Shown: positions 1 through 6,930 of the stretch, piece after piece
How the letters are laid out: every line of letters begins with the position of its first letter
How positions within the stretch are numbered: position 1 is the stretch's first letter
Assembly: GCA_038040325.1 (NCBI GenBank)
Contig: JBBPIM010000021.1
Coordinates: 1 to 36,630, forward strand
DNA: 36,630 bases
Source: Mayfieldus profundus
Lineage (GTDB): Bacteria; Actinomycetota; Thermoleophilia; Solirubrobacterales; 70-9
Direction: 5' to 3'
The notes under the pieces: model-generated
What the model was told of the DNA's origin: nothing
Seen by the model: the letters and a program-made list of their open reading frames with translations, nothing else
The model's database searches: none
Made by a program: the position numbers and the translations under genes

Positions 1-2
1 GC

Positions 3-308
3 GCCCAGCAGACCGACGCCTTCCAGGAGAGCCGCAACCTGCTGCTCTCCACCGAGGCCCACGCCGACGCGATCCCGGGACTGGAGATCGAGGCCAACGA
101 CGTTCGCTGCACCCACGCCGCCGCTGTCGCCCAGATCGACCGCGAGCAGCTCCACTACCTGCGATCGCACGGCCTGCCCGAGGAAGCCGCCAAGCGAATG
201 ATCATCGAGGGATTTCTCGAGGCGCTGGTGGAGAGGCTGGCCGAGGGAGAGATCCGCGACACCGTCTCCGCCGCGCTCGAGCGCCGCCTCGGCGAGATCC
301 TCGGCTAG
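3..308 (+). CDS. sufD: SufD, Fe-S cluster assembly scaffold subunit (3' end only)
   Basis: Only the last 101 codons are in the window; the gene begins upstream of base 1 and ends with TAG at 306-308. The peptide carries the C-terminal signature of SufB/SufD: a Gln-rich start of the exposed beta-helix end, then LLLSTEAHADAIPGLEIEAN, the D-V-R-C-T-H-A-A segment with its conserved Cys, and the helical tail with GLPEEAAKRMIIEGF. In this family SufD works with SufB and the ATPase SufC in the cytosol to assemble Fe-S clusters. SufD rather than SufB is my choice, based on the short tail after the helical segment, and is not certain. A SufT-like factor lies at 11133-11450 in the same window. Confidence 0.85.
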   Translation, partial: AQQTDAFQESRNLLLSTEAHADAIPGLEIEANDVRCTHAAAVAQIDREQLHYLRSHGLPEEAAKRMIIEGFLEALVERLAEGEIRDTVSAALERRLGEILG

Positions 309-344
309 GGCTCGTTACCCGACCGCGACGTCAGGCGGGGGGCG

Positions 345-512
345 TCAGTTCTCGGACTCTTCGCGGGCGCCGGCCTGCTCCTCGCGCTCCGCGCGCCGCT
401 CCGAGAGCGTCGTCTTGACGATCGAGCCGACGACGATCAGCACCGGCGGGATGTACATCACCCACAGATAGTGCCCCGCGTGTGCGAAGAGGGTCAGCGT
501 GGCCATCGACAT
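345..512 (-). CDS. Small membrane protein, 55 residues
   Basis: This short gene reads from ATG at 512 to TGA at 345-347. Another in-frame ATG lies two codons later at 506. The product has a hydrophobic first half with the segment LTLFAHAGHYLWVMYIPPVL, then one clear membrane helix (about residues 18-35) and a charged, Glu/Arg-rich cytoplasmic tail. The AHAGH motif followed by a helix is something I associate with small partner proteins next to polytopic membrane proteins in related actinobacteria. It follows the 553-2007 gene by 40 bases on the same strand, so it is probably the last gene of that operon. The function is unknown. No strong ribosome binding site decides between the two starts. 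Confidence 0.6.
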   Translation of the reverse strand: MSMATLTLFAHAGHYLWVMYIPPVLIVVGSIVKTTLSERRAEREEQAGAREESEN

Positions 513-552
513 CAGTATCCAGTACGTCCCTGGGCAGCGGCCGGATCTGCAT

Positions 553-2007
553 TCACAGGTTCGCCGAGGACAATAGGTATAGCCCGAAGCAGGTGAATCC
601 GACCATCACCGCGAGCATCCAGTACTGCGAGCGGGTGGCCTGCTGGTAGTCGCCCCAGTAGGCGATCGCGCGATCGTGGGCCAGGGTGAGGCCGCAGACG
701 TGGCCGACCACCAGCGCGGCCACCTGCACATACCAGACCGTCGTCGCGCCGACCAGCCCGTAGTCGATTCCTGCCGAGGCGGTTCCGAAGATGTCGGAGC
801 CGTCGCCGAGCGGGTCGGAGAGCAGGTATGTGAACTGCGCCTGCTCCTGGAACACGAACAGGCTGAAGTAGTGGGCGACGAGGTAGGCGAACGCGATCGG
901 GATCAGCGTGTGGGCGAAGCCGAGCCGGAGCTTGCGCAGAGAGGGCGCGTTTCGCACCGAGCGCATCCCCCATACCCCCAGCAGGTAGACGGCGGCGACC
1001 CCGAGCAGGCACCCCAGCAGGTAAAGCGAGTCGGTCAGCCGCAGTGCGCTGCTGAGGCCGAAGCCGGCGTCCACCAGTTTGTCGAAGGTGTCGTTGATCG
1101 CATTCTTCAGCGCCCCTTCCTGGGCGCCGTCGAAGCTGGTGGTCCCGATCGACGCCACGACCAGCGCGACCGACCCCGGCATGGTCGCCCAGCGCGCGGC
1201 GCCGCTGAACGGGCGTCGCCAGCCGAGCCGCCCCTCCCGGACCTCGAAGGGGGCGAGCTGCGAGAACATGTTGAAGTAGACCGAGAAGGTCTCGCCGCGC
1301 TCGATCCACTTCTCGACGCCGAACAGCGCCATCATCGCCAGGGTCAGGCCGGTGTAGGCGAGCGCGGCGATCGCCGCTGTGTGGGGCGTGAGTCCGGCCG
1401 ACACGTCTCCGGCTCCGTAGACCACCTCCAGCCAGACGAAGGCGACTAGCCCCAGCGCCGCGGGCCATCTCCCCAGCCACTCCGGATAGCGGAGGCGCGC
1501 GGGCGGCTGGCGCGCCACCGCCCCGAACGCCGCCCCGATCGCCCTGCCGATCGCCCGCCAGGGGTTGAACGGCCGGAAGACGTCGCCGAGCAGCACGCTG
1601 ACGAGCGGAAAGCCGAGCCAGCAGGTGACGAAGATGAAGGTGAGGATGAAATTTCGGTCAGGCGCCTCGGTCCCCCGCAGCCCGGCCCAGATGGAGACGC
1701 CGAGCAGGAAGACCCCGATCGCCGCGGCGGCGATCTCAGGTGCCCTGCTGACCAGGCCTCTTGAGACGGTGCCGCCGAACGGGCGCCAGCTGTCCTGCTC
1801 GAATCTCGGCGTGCGCCAGCCGGCCGAGAGTGCGAAGAACGAGACCACCAGCACCACCGACGCCGCCCAGGCGAACAGCCAGGCCGGAATCGGCAGGTCC
1901 TCGCGCGCGACCAGCGCGTGGCCGAACGCGAGCTGCGGGAAGGTGAGCGCGCCGAGTGCCGCCAGAGCGGCGCCGACCACCGCTCGCCGCCGGCGCCGGG
2001 CGGTCAC
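553..2007 (-). CDS. Polytopic membrane protein of unknown function
   Basis: The 484-residue product starts at GTG, two bases after the stop of the upstream cupredoxin-like gene, so translation is probably coupled. It opens with a basic stretch (RRRRR) and a signal-like hydrophobic segment ending near residue 30 (FGHALVAREDLPIP), then about ten membrane helices spread to the C-terminus. His-containing loops (GHALV, TPHTA, AHYFSLF, VGHVCGLTLAHDRA) could bind metal, but this is not shown. I recall related actinobacterial proteins carrying the database label fenitrothion hydrolase. I cannot verify that, and nothing in this sequence shows such an activity. Position after two cupredoxin-like genes suggests a membrane oxidoreduction or metal-handling module. 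Confidence 0.8.
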   Translation of the reverse strand: MTARRRRRAVVGAALAALGALTFPQLAFGHALVAREDLPIPAWLFAWAASVVLVVSFFALSAGWRTPRFEQDSWRPFGGTVSRGLVSRAPEIAAAAIGVFLLGVSIWAGLRGTEAPDRNFILTFIFVTCWLGFPLVSVLLGDVFRPFNPWRAIGRAIGAAFGAVARQPPARLRYPEWLGRWPAALGLVAFVWLEVVYGAGDVSAGLTPHTAAIAALAYTGLTLAMMALFGVEKWIERGETFSVYFNMFSQLAPFEVREGRLGWRRPFSGAARWATMPGSVALVVASIGTTSFDGAQEGALKNAINDTFDKLVDAGFGLSSALRLTDSLYLLGCLLGVAAVYLLGVWGMRSVRNAPSLRKLRLGFAHTLIPIAFAYLVAHYFSLFVFQEQAQFTYLLSDPLGDGSDIFGTASAGIDYGLVGATTVWYVQVAALVVGHVCGLTLAHDRAIAYWGDYQQATRSQYWMLAVMVGFTCFGLYLLSSANL

Positions 2008-2009
2008 GC

Positions 2010-2468
2010 TCAGCCTGGCTGCACCTGGAGCTCGGCGATCTGGGTCTCGCCCCCTCCGTGGTGCAGCTCGACCTCGAATCCGCCCTCGAGGCCGGCGGGG
2101 AAGTCGAACTCGACGCTCCCGCCGGCCGTGACCGGCTTCTCGATCTCGTAGCCGTGCACGTGAACCTCTCCCTCGATGTCGGAGGTGACGCGGAAGCGCA
2201 CCTGGTCTCCGCTGGCGAAGCTGAGGTCTCGGACTCCGCCGACCGGCTCGCCGCCCTTGACGGCGATGGTGGGCACGGGGGCCGGGCCGTTGCCTTTCTC
2301 CAGCACCTGGTCGATCTCGATTCGGGGCTTGTCCTCTGTCGCGGTCGTAGCCTGCTTTCTGCCCTCAGAGTCCCCGTCGTCGTCCCCGCCGCTGAGCACG
2401 ACGAACAGGACGACCGTGGCCGCGACCAGCAGGACCCCGACTACCGCTCTGGCGCGATTCGATTGCAT
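2010..2468 (-). CDS. Membrane-anchored cupredoxin-like domain protein (second of pair)
   Basis: The ATG at 2468 gives 152 residues: an N-terminal anchor helix (about 5-25), an acidic Gly/Asp/Ser linker, then a beta-rich domain from about residue 65. The domain has the pattern F-A-S-G-D-Q-V-R-F-R-V-T-S-D, then HVHGYEIE, AGGSVEFDF and FEVELHHGG. It resembles the cupredoxin-like fold seen in EfeO/plastocyanin-like proteins. The Cys of a classical type 1 copper site is missing, but the two His of HVHGY and the HH pair could bind metal. It shares this pattern with the neighbour at 2517-3068, which suggests a duplication. A TTG start at 2498 would add ten residues and is less likely. Confidence 0.75.
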   Translation of the reverse strand: MQSNRARAVVGVLLVAATVVLFVVLSGGDDDGDSEGRKQATTATEDKPRIEIDQVLEKGNGPAPVPTIAVKGGEPVGGVRDLSFASGDQVRFRVTSDIEGEVHVHGYEIEKPVTAGGSVEFDFPAGLEGGFEVELHHGGGETQIAELQVQPG

Positions 2469-2516
2469 GGGAGCGGGCGATTCTAGGGGCACTCTCAACG
2501 GCGGCTATGCGCGCCC

Positions 2517-3068
2517 TCAGCGGCTGATCCGCAGGTTCGCGATCCCGATGTTCGAGGCAGACACGATCACCGGGTACTGGCCGGCCCGAGACCCCTTGAA
2601 GGAAACGGTGCTGCGCCCGGCGTCGAGGCTCTCGTTGAGCCCGTAGCCCGGGATCTCGATTCCGACCGCGGCGTCGGAGTCGACGGTGAAGCGGACCCGC
2701 CCGCCCCGCTTGAAGTCAAGCGTCGCCGGGCCGCTTGGGGGCGGCGCGCCGTTGACCACCCTCACCACGGGGATGCGCGGGGCCGCAGCTCCACCGCCGG
2801 GCGAAGATCCGCCGCTGTCAACGCCGGAGATCCGCGGCGCATCGATCGTCTCCTCGCTGCCGAGGAACACGAAGGTGGTGACCACCCCCAGCCCGAGCAG
2901 GATCCCGAGCAGGACACCGAGGATCCTGTCCGGCCAGCGCGAGCGCCGCTGCGCCGCCGGCTCCTGCTCCCCGCGGTGCCAGTCGCCCGGTCCGGGCGGC
3001 CCGAGCTTTATCGGGCGGTACGGGGAACTCTCCCCCGCCTCGCCCGCCCCTTGATCCGGCGGGCGCAA
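2517..3068 (-). CDS. Membrane-anchored cupredoxin-like protein (first of pair)
   Basis: I choose TTG at 3068, eight bases after the stop of the TenA-like gene. It is the only in-frame start candidate I found just after that stop, but it remains uncertain. The 183-residue product has a polar, Pro-rich cytoplasmic N-terminus, one membrane helix (about 55-75, with ILGVLLGILLGLGVVTTFVF), a Gly/Ser-rich linker and a C-terminal beta domain. That domain has RVRFTVDSD, EIPGYGLNESLDAG, TVSFKG and ANLRIS. The order of motifs matches the next gene (2010-2468), but the His residues of the HVHGY motif are replaced (EIPGY), so a metal site is unlikely here. Confidence 0.65.
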   Translation of the reverse strand: MRPPDQGAGEAGESSPYRPIKLGPPGPGDWHRGEQEPAAQRRSRWPDRILGVLLGILLGLGVVTTFVFLGSEETIDAPRISGVDSGGSSPGGGAAAPRIPVVRVVNGAPPPSGPATLDFKRGGRVRFTVDSDAAVGIEIPGYGLNESLDAGRSTVSFKGSRAGQYPVIVSASNIGIANLRISR

Positions 3069-3076
3069 CGGAGAAC

Positions 3077-3691
3077 CTAGGCGACGCCGTCCAGCAGCCG
3101 CCAGTTGGCGCGGAAGGCCGACTCGGCGGCGTCCACCAGCGCGTCCTCGTCGGCCCCGTCGAGATGGCGTTCGATCAGCGTCCGTCCCACATCGGCGTGT
3201 TCGAGGTCGCGACGCTCGTGGACCCGGAAATAGGCATTGCCGTCGCCGTCCCCGATCCCGTAGTGGTCGGCGAGCCCCTCTCTCTTGGTGCGTGAGATGG
3301 CCGGCTGGCCGCTCTCGATCGCATAGAGGCGGACGAGGGAGGGCAGGAAGCCGTCCTCGGCGGTCCAGAGGGTGACGCACTCCCGGGTCTCGGGGCCCGG
3401 CTCGGCTCCGATCTCCCCACCGACAGCCTCCACGAACCCGTCCCAGAGCGCGACGTGGCCGGTTTCCTCCTCCGCATGGCGCCGCAGGCCGGCTCCCTCG
3501 CCGTCGGGTGCCGCGCCGGCGACGTTCGACGAAAGCCTCGCGATCGCCTCGGTGGCATGCCGGTACTGCCCGGAGTAGCGGGCCAGCTCCTCGCGGCTCA
3601 GCTCGCCGGCGGACCAGCGCTCATAGAACGGATGCTCCAGCACGTTCCAGCGGGCTCGGGCCTGCTCGATGCGCTCCCAAATCGTCTTCAC
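3077..3691 (-). CDS. TenA/PqqC-like (heme-oxygenase fold) protein
   Basis: The start is GTG at 3691, chosen for the GGGAGA box a few bases upstream; a longer reading would run into the divergent gene. The 204-residue all-helical product has the TenA/PqqC/CADD superfamily pattern: HPFYERWSAGELS at residues 20-32, GQYRHA near 41-46, EEETGH at 74-79, E126, and VHERRDLEH at 157-165. E75/H79/E126/H158/D162/H165 are plausible ligands of a di-iron site as in heme-oxygenase-like di-iron oxidases. Whether it binds iron, acts on thiamin precursors or makes a cofactor cannot be told. It probably leads the operon that continues with the cupredoxin-like genes. Confidence 0.8.
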   Translation of the reverse strand: MKTIWERIEQARARWNVLEHPFYERWSAGELSREELARYSGQYRHATEAIARLSSNVAGAAPDGEGAGLRRHAEEETGHVALWDGFVEAVGGEIGAEPGPETRECVTLWTAEDGFLPSLVRLYAIESGQPAISRTKREGLADHYGIGDGDGNAYFRVHERRDLEHADVGRTLIERHLDGADEDALVDAAESAFRANWRLLDGVA

Positions 3692-3737
3692 AATGGTGTC
3701 TCCCTCGTCGTCGGTGCGGGAACGGCAGGATACCGGC

Positions 3738-4556
3738 GTGCGTCCCGGTCGTTCCGACATCGCCGCGCCGGAGTTCCCGCCACGGATCCGCTGGCTCGGC
3801 GAGGAGCCTTCGCCGATGTCCGAGCTGGCAGCCACCGGTCCGGTGCTGGTCCATTTCCTCGACTTCGCCCAGCTCAACAGCGTCCGCACGCTCCCGTACG
3901 TAGCCGAGTGGCACCGGCGCTACGAGACTGCCGGCCTGAACGTGCTGGGGGTGCAGGCGCCCCGCTTTCCCTTCGGCTCCGACCCGGAGGTCGTGGCCCC
4001 CGGCCTGCAGCGGCTCGGCGTCGGCTTCCCGGTCGCGATCGATGCCGAGCGCGAGATGTGGCTCGACTACGGCTGTAAGGGCTGGCCGAGCCTGTTTCTG
4101 TGGGGCCGCGGCGGCGCCCTTCGCTGGTACCACTTCGGCGAGGGCGAGTACCTGGCGACCGAGGAGGCGATCCAGCAGGAGCTGCGCGAAGCAGACACCC
4201 TGCGCGAGCTGCCGCAGCCGATGCACCCGCTGCGGCCCTCCGACGCACCGGACGCGCGGGTGATGCCGCCGACTCCCGAGCGCTTCCCGGCCGGCGAGGG
4301 CCAGGCGTGGGAGCCACGCGATGGCGCCACGGAGCTGGCCCTGGATTACGAGGCGGCAGGCGCTCACGCGACTCTGGAAGGAACCGGCGAGCTGGCGCTC
4401 GAGCTTGACGGCGTCGCGCAGCCGCCGGTCGAGGTGGACGGCGCCGCCCTTTACGAGCTGACGGCCCATCCTCGCCACGAGAGGCACTCGCTGCGGCTGC
4501 GGCCGGCACCCGGTCTACGGGTGTGGTCGGTCAGCTTCGCGGCCGGCGTCCCCTAG
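3738..4556 (+). CDS. DipZ-like thioredoxin-fold protein lacking active-site cysteines
   Basis: GTG at 3738 has an AGGA box (3727-3730) in front and leaves 46 bases to the divergent TenA-like start. The 272 residues contain a thioredoxin/AhpC-like domain (about 30-150) with LNSVRTLPYVAEWHRRYETA, GLNVLGVQAPRF and KGWPSLFLWG, and a C-terminal beta domain (about 190-272) ending PGLRVWSVSFAAG. The arrangement matches the soluble half of DipZ. In DipZ the motif is C-I-N-C; here the matching residues are Q45-L-N-S48, so both cysteines are gone and disulfide exchange is not expected. There is no signal peptide. The stop overlaps the convergent ispH stop in CTAG. Confidence 0.75.
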   Translation: MRPGRSDIAAPEFPPRIRWLGEEPSPMSELAATGPVLVHFLDFAQLNSVRTLPYVAEWHRRYETAGLNVLGVQAPRFPFGSDPEVVAPGLQRLGVGFPVAIDAEREMWLDYGCKGWPSLFLWGRGGALRWYHFGEGEYLATEEAIQQELREADTLRELPQPMHPLRPSDAPDARVMPPTPERFPAGEGQAWEPRDGATELALDYEAAGAHATLEGTGELALELDGVAQPPVEVDGAALYELTAHPRHERHSLRLRPAPGLRVWSVSFAAGVP

Positions 4557-5536
4557 GAGCGCGCCGCGAGCTCCTCGCGGATCTCCTTGGGGAGCATGAA
4601 GCGCACGTCCTCGTCGACGGTGCGCAGCTCGGAGACGTCCTCGGCGCCGCGCTCGCGGAACGACTCGACCAGTCTCTCGACCAGCTCCTCGGGGGCGCTG
4701 GCCCCGGAGGTGACCCCGACTGTCTCCACGCCCTCGAGCCACTGCTCCCGGACCTGCGTGTGATTGTCGATCAGGTAGGAGTCGGCGCCATGCTCGCGCG
4801 CCACCTCGACAAGACGGTTGGAGTTGGACGAGTTCGTGGAGCCGATCACCAGCACCAGGTCGCACTCGCGGGCCAGCTGCTTCACCGCGATCTGGCGATT
4901 GGTGGTCGCGTAACAGATGTCGTCTGACTTGGGGCTGACGATCTTGGGGAACTTGCGGCGAAGGCGGTCGATGATCTGGGCCGTCTCGTCCACCGAAAGC
5001 GTGGTCTGAGTGATGAATGCGACCTTCTCCGGGTCGGGCACGTCGAGCTGATCGACCTCGTCGGCGGTCTGCACCAGGACGATGCTGTCGGGTGCCTCGC
5101 CGGTCGTCCCCTCGACCTCCTCATGGCCCTCGTGTCCGATCAGCACGATCGTGTAGCCCTCGGCGGCGAACTTGCGCGCCTCGACGTGGACCTTGGTCAC
5201 CAGCGGGCAGGTGGCATCGATGGTGCGCAGCTCCCGGCTGGCGGCGTTCTCGTGCACGGCCGGGGACACCCCGTGGGCGGAGAAGACCACCATCTCGCCC
5301 TCGGGCACCTCGGTCTCCTCCTCGACGAAGATCGCGCCGCGCTTGCTGAGCTCCTGCACCACGTGCTTGTTGTGGACGATCTCCTTGCGCACGTAGATCG
5401 GCGGGCCGTAGAGGTCGAGAGCGTGCTCCACGGCCTGCACGGCACGATCGACCCCCGCGCAGTATCCGCGCGGCGCCGCGAGCACGACCTTCTTCGGGGC
5501 CGCCCGGGAAGCGGCCTCAACACCGGAGGAGGACAT
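4553..5536 (-). CDS. ispH: 4-hydroxy-3-methylbut-2-enyl diphosphate reductase
   Basis: This is IspH (LytB), the last enzyme of the MEP pathway, reducing HMBPP to IPP and DMAPP with a [4Fe-4S] cluster in the cytosol. The 327-residue product has the three conserved cluster cysteines: C26 in PRGYCAGVDRA, C110 in DATCPLVTKVH and C208 in DDICYATTNRQ. It also has the substrate-binding histidines in VHNKHVV and FSAHGVSP, and the late motif GSTNSSNSNRL. The ATG at 5536 is preceded by TACCCT with 8 bases between, which suggests a leaderless or nearly leaderless transcript. A foldback element (5555-5715) lies directly upstream. Length and motifs are complete. Confidence 0.97.
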   Translation of the reverse strand: MSSSGVEAASRAAPKKVVLAAPRGYCAGVDRAVQAVEHALDLYGPPIYVRKEIVHNKHVVQELSKRGAIFVEEETEVPEGEMVVFSAHGVSPAVHENAASRELRTIDATCPLVTKVHVEARKFAAEGYTIVLIGHEGHEEVEGTTGEAPDSIVLVQTADEVDQLDVPDPEKVAFITQTTLSVDETAQIIDRLRRKFPKIVSPKSDDICYATTNRQIAVKQLARECDLVLVIGSTNSSNSNRLVEVAREHGADSYLIDNHTQVREQWLEGVETVGVTSGASAPEELVERLVESFRERGAEDVSELRTVDEDVRFMLPKEIREELAARS

Positions 5537-5544
5537 CGCCCTAC

Positions 5545-5550
5545 AGGGTA
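5545..5550 (-). promoter_or_regulatory. -10 box for ispH (TACCCT)
   Basis: TACCCT reads toward ispH and is separated from its ATG by 8 bases, so transcription would start at or next to the start codon. No convincing -35 box is visible; the -35 position would fall inside the neighbouring foldback element. Confidence 0.45.
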
Positions 5551-5554
5551 CCGA

Positions 5555-5715
5555 GGCGGCTGATTCCCACTCCGCGGGTGCGTGGGGGCTGCGCAGGCCG
5601 AGCATGGCCAGGACGCAGGGCGAAGCCTTTGGTTGTGCCAAAGGCGAGCCCGAGGACACAGTCAGGCGAAGGCATGTGCAGTCATCCGCGGGTGCGCGGG
5701 GTGGAATCAGCCGCC
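5555..5715. repeat. Foldback element, copy A (161 bases)
   Basis: The element opens and closes with a perfect 13-base inverted repeat (5555-5567 GGCGGCTGATTCC and 5703-5715), whose right copy contains the last codons and stop (TGA) of the M28 peptidase gene. Inside lie the stem CTGCGCA/TGTGCAG (5589-5595 with 5675-5681), then GCC/GGC, a 72-base core at 5598-5669 and a perfect central hairpin GCCTTTGG-TTGTG-CCAAAGGC (5625-5645). The core flanks read CCGAGCATG, AGGACGCAGGG, CCGAGGAC and CAGGCGA. They match copy B (22701-22772) at 21 of 23 left positions and 17 of 20 right positions. The core lies on the plus strand, antisense to both flanking genes. The role is unknown. Confidence 0.75.
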
Positions 5716-6627
5716 TAGGGCCCGGATCACCGCCCGTCCGGCCTGGCCGAGGCTGGCGGGGCAGACCTTGTCGAGGGTGTCCTGCGGCGTGTGCCACCAG
5801 GCGCCCGGAGTGGGCCCCGGCCCGTAGGTGAAATCGATCACGTCGACCGCCGGGATTCCCGCCTTCAGGAAGGGAATGTGGTCGTCGAGGATTCCGGCGG
5901 TCGTGCCGCCGAACGGCGGGCCGTGCAGGCGCCGGTAGAGGCCCGGGTTGGAGTTGGCCTCGCGGGGGATCTGCAGGTCGCAGTCGCCAACCATGTCGAG
6001 CAGGTACATCGCTTCGATCCGGTCCAGCCTCGGCGAGCCCTGCCGCCCGGCGCCGCGCAGCGCATAGCGCACGAACTGCTTGCTGCCGCGTGCGCCGTCC
6101 TTCTCGAAGGCGCGGTCTCCCCGCGCCTCCTCCGCATCGAAGAAGGCGAAGACGAGCGACGGGCCCGGGAACGGCCGCGGCAGCACCCGCGCGATCTCCA
6201 GCAGCACCGCCACGCCGGAGGCGCCGTCGTTGGCGCCGACGAAGCCCGGGATCCCGTCCTTGGTGTCGTGGTGGGCGCCGACCACGACGATCCCCGGCTC
6301 GGCTCCCGAGACCCGCGCGACCACGTTGCGCCACGGCTTCTGCAGGCGGGCCCGGCCCATCCCCGCGGCACGCAGGCGCCGCTTGATCAGGCGAACCTCG
6401 CGGCGTCCCCCGAGCGAGCCCGAGTCCCGCGGCCCGATCGCGACCTGGCGGCGCAGGTCGCGCATCGCCTGCTTCGGGTCGAAGTCGCCGGCCGCCTTCC
6501 CGATCGGCCCCGAGCTTGCGCGCGACTCGCCGTTGGCGCTGTCCTCGTCCCCACAGCCGGCCACCGGCATGGCCCCGGCGCAGGCGAGCACAATCCCCGC
6601 GGCGGACGCAAATGGACTCCGAAACAC
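5707..6627 (-). CDS. M28 family metallopeptidase / glutaminyl-cyclase-like lipoprotein
   Basis: The start is GTG at 6627, set by TACCGT six bases upstream and by the signal peptide. Residues 1-25 form a lipoprotein signal ending V-A-G-C25, so the protein should be lipid-anchored outside the membrane. The mature part has the M28 zinc motifs in order: GAHHDTKDG, GANDGASGVAVLLEIAR, FFDAEEARGD, a DMVGDCDL segment, and a late DDHIPFL...WWHTPQDTLDK. DDHxPFL plus WHTxxDTxDK resembles glutaminyl-peptide cyclotransferases within M28, so the reaction could be pyroglutamate formation or amino-peptide hydrolysis. The 306 residues are complete. The stop codon lies inside the right arm of foldback element A. 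Confidence 0.85.
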   Translation of the reverse strand: MFRSPFASAAGIVLACAGAMPVAGCGDEDSANGESRASSGPIGKAAGDFDPKQAMRDLRRQVAIGPRDSGSLGGRREVRLIKRRLRAAGMGRARLQKPWRNVVARVSGAEPGIVVVGAHHDTKDGIPGFVGANDGASGVAVLLEIARVLPRPFPGPSLVFAFFDAEEARGDRAFEKDGARGSKQFVRYALRGAGRQGSPRLDRIEAMYLLDMVGDCDLQIPREANSNPGLYRRLHGPPFGGTTAGILDDHIPFLKAGIPAVDVIDFTYGPGPTPGAWWHTPQDTLDKVCPASLGQAGRAVIRALGG

Positions 6628-6642
6628 GAATACACGGTATTC
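6628..6642. promoter_or_regulatory. Palindrome GAATAC-ACG-GTATTC at the peptidase start
   Basis: A perfect 6-3-6 inverted repeat, A+T-rich against its surroundings, touches the GTG start of the peptidase gene. It includes the likely -10 box TACCGT (6634-6639, minus strand, six bases from the GTG). A repressor bound here would block a leaderless promoter. The regulator is unknown. Confidence 0.45.
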
Positions 6643-6918
6643 AGACGACGCGGCCGCAGGGGATCGGCGATCTTGTGTTTCCCACCACCGGTGCCCCGCT
6701 GCCGGACAACCCCAATCGGTGGAGCCGCCTCCCGGCACCGTCTCGTCGCGCCCAAGCGGGTGGTCCAAGACGGCCGCGATCTGGTCTTCGCTCGCTGGTC
6801 GCGCGGCGGGCAGCGAGCCCCAGGCCGCCCGCTGGCATCGCCGCGTCGTGATCGTCACCCCGACGACCTCTATGCGCTACGTGGCCGTCTACCGGTAGCG
6901 CAGTCGGCGCACCCCCGT
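6643..6918. other. Intergenic stretch without a recognisable gene
   Basis: Between the divergent peptidase and WS/DGAT genes lie about 300 bases. Short open frames cross it on both strands, but none has a start with a ribosome binding site or a recognisable sequence. It must hold the two divergent promoters; apart from the palindrome at 6628-6642 and the -10 box at 6919-6924 I see no further structure. Confidence 0.5.
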
Positions 6919-6924
6919 TAGCCT
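6919..6924 (+). promoter_or_regulatory. -10 box for the WS/DGAT gene (TAGCCT)
   Basis: TAGCCT is followed by six bases and then the GTG start at 6931, the geometry of a leaderless promoter. Confidence 0.45.
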
Positions 6925-6930
6925 AGGCTT

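Noticed and set aside
331..552. 73-codon frame on the minus strand after the polytopic membrane gene
   Set aside because: Its peptide is Arg/Asp-rich without structure; another frame (345-512) encodes a believable small membrane protein.
2517..3380. N-terminal extension of the first cupredoxin-like protein
   Set aside because: The extension lies inside the TenA-like gene in another frame and is low-complexity Arg/Pro sequence.
5598..5669. Possible c-di-GMP-I (GEMM) riboswitch
   Set aside because: GGACGC and nearby purine runs recall that motif, and c-di-GMP enzymes are encoded here, but the two-helix layout, tetraloop receptor and required order of conserved bases are missing, and copy A is antisense to its neighbours.
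5555..5715. Conventional intrinsic terminator or CRISPR-like repeat
   Set aside because: There is no T run after the stems, the element is too long and multi-branched for a terminator, and single dispersed copies do not form an array.
5537..6334. Apparent fusion of ispH to an upstream peptidase-region frame
   Set aside because: The extra N-terminal part is out of frame with the peptidase and crosses the foldback element and the ispH promoter. IspH begins normally at 5536.
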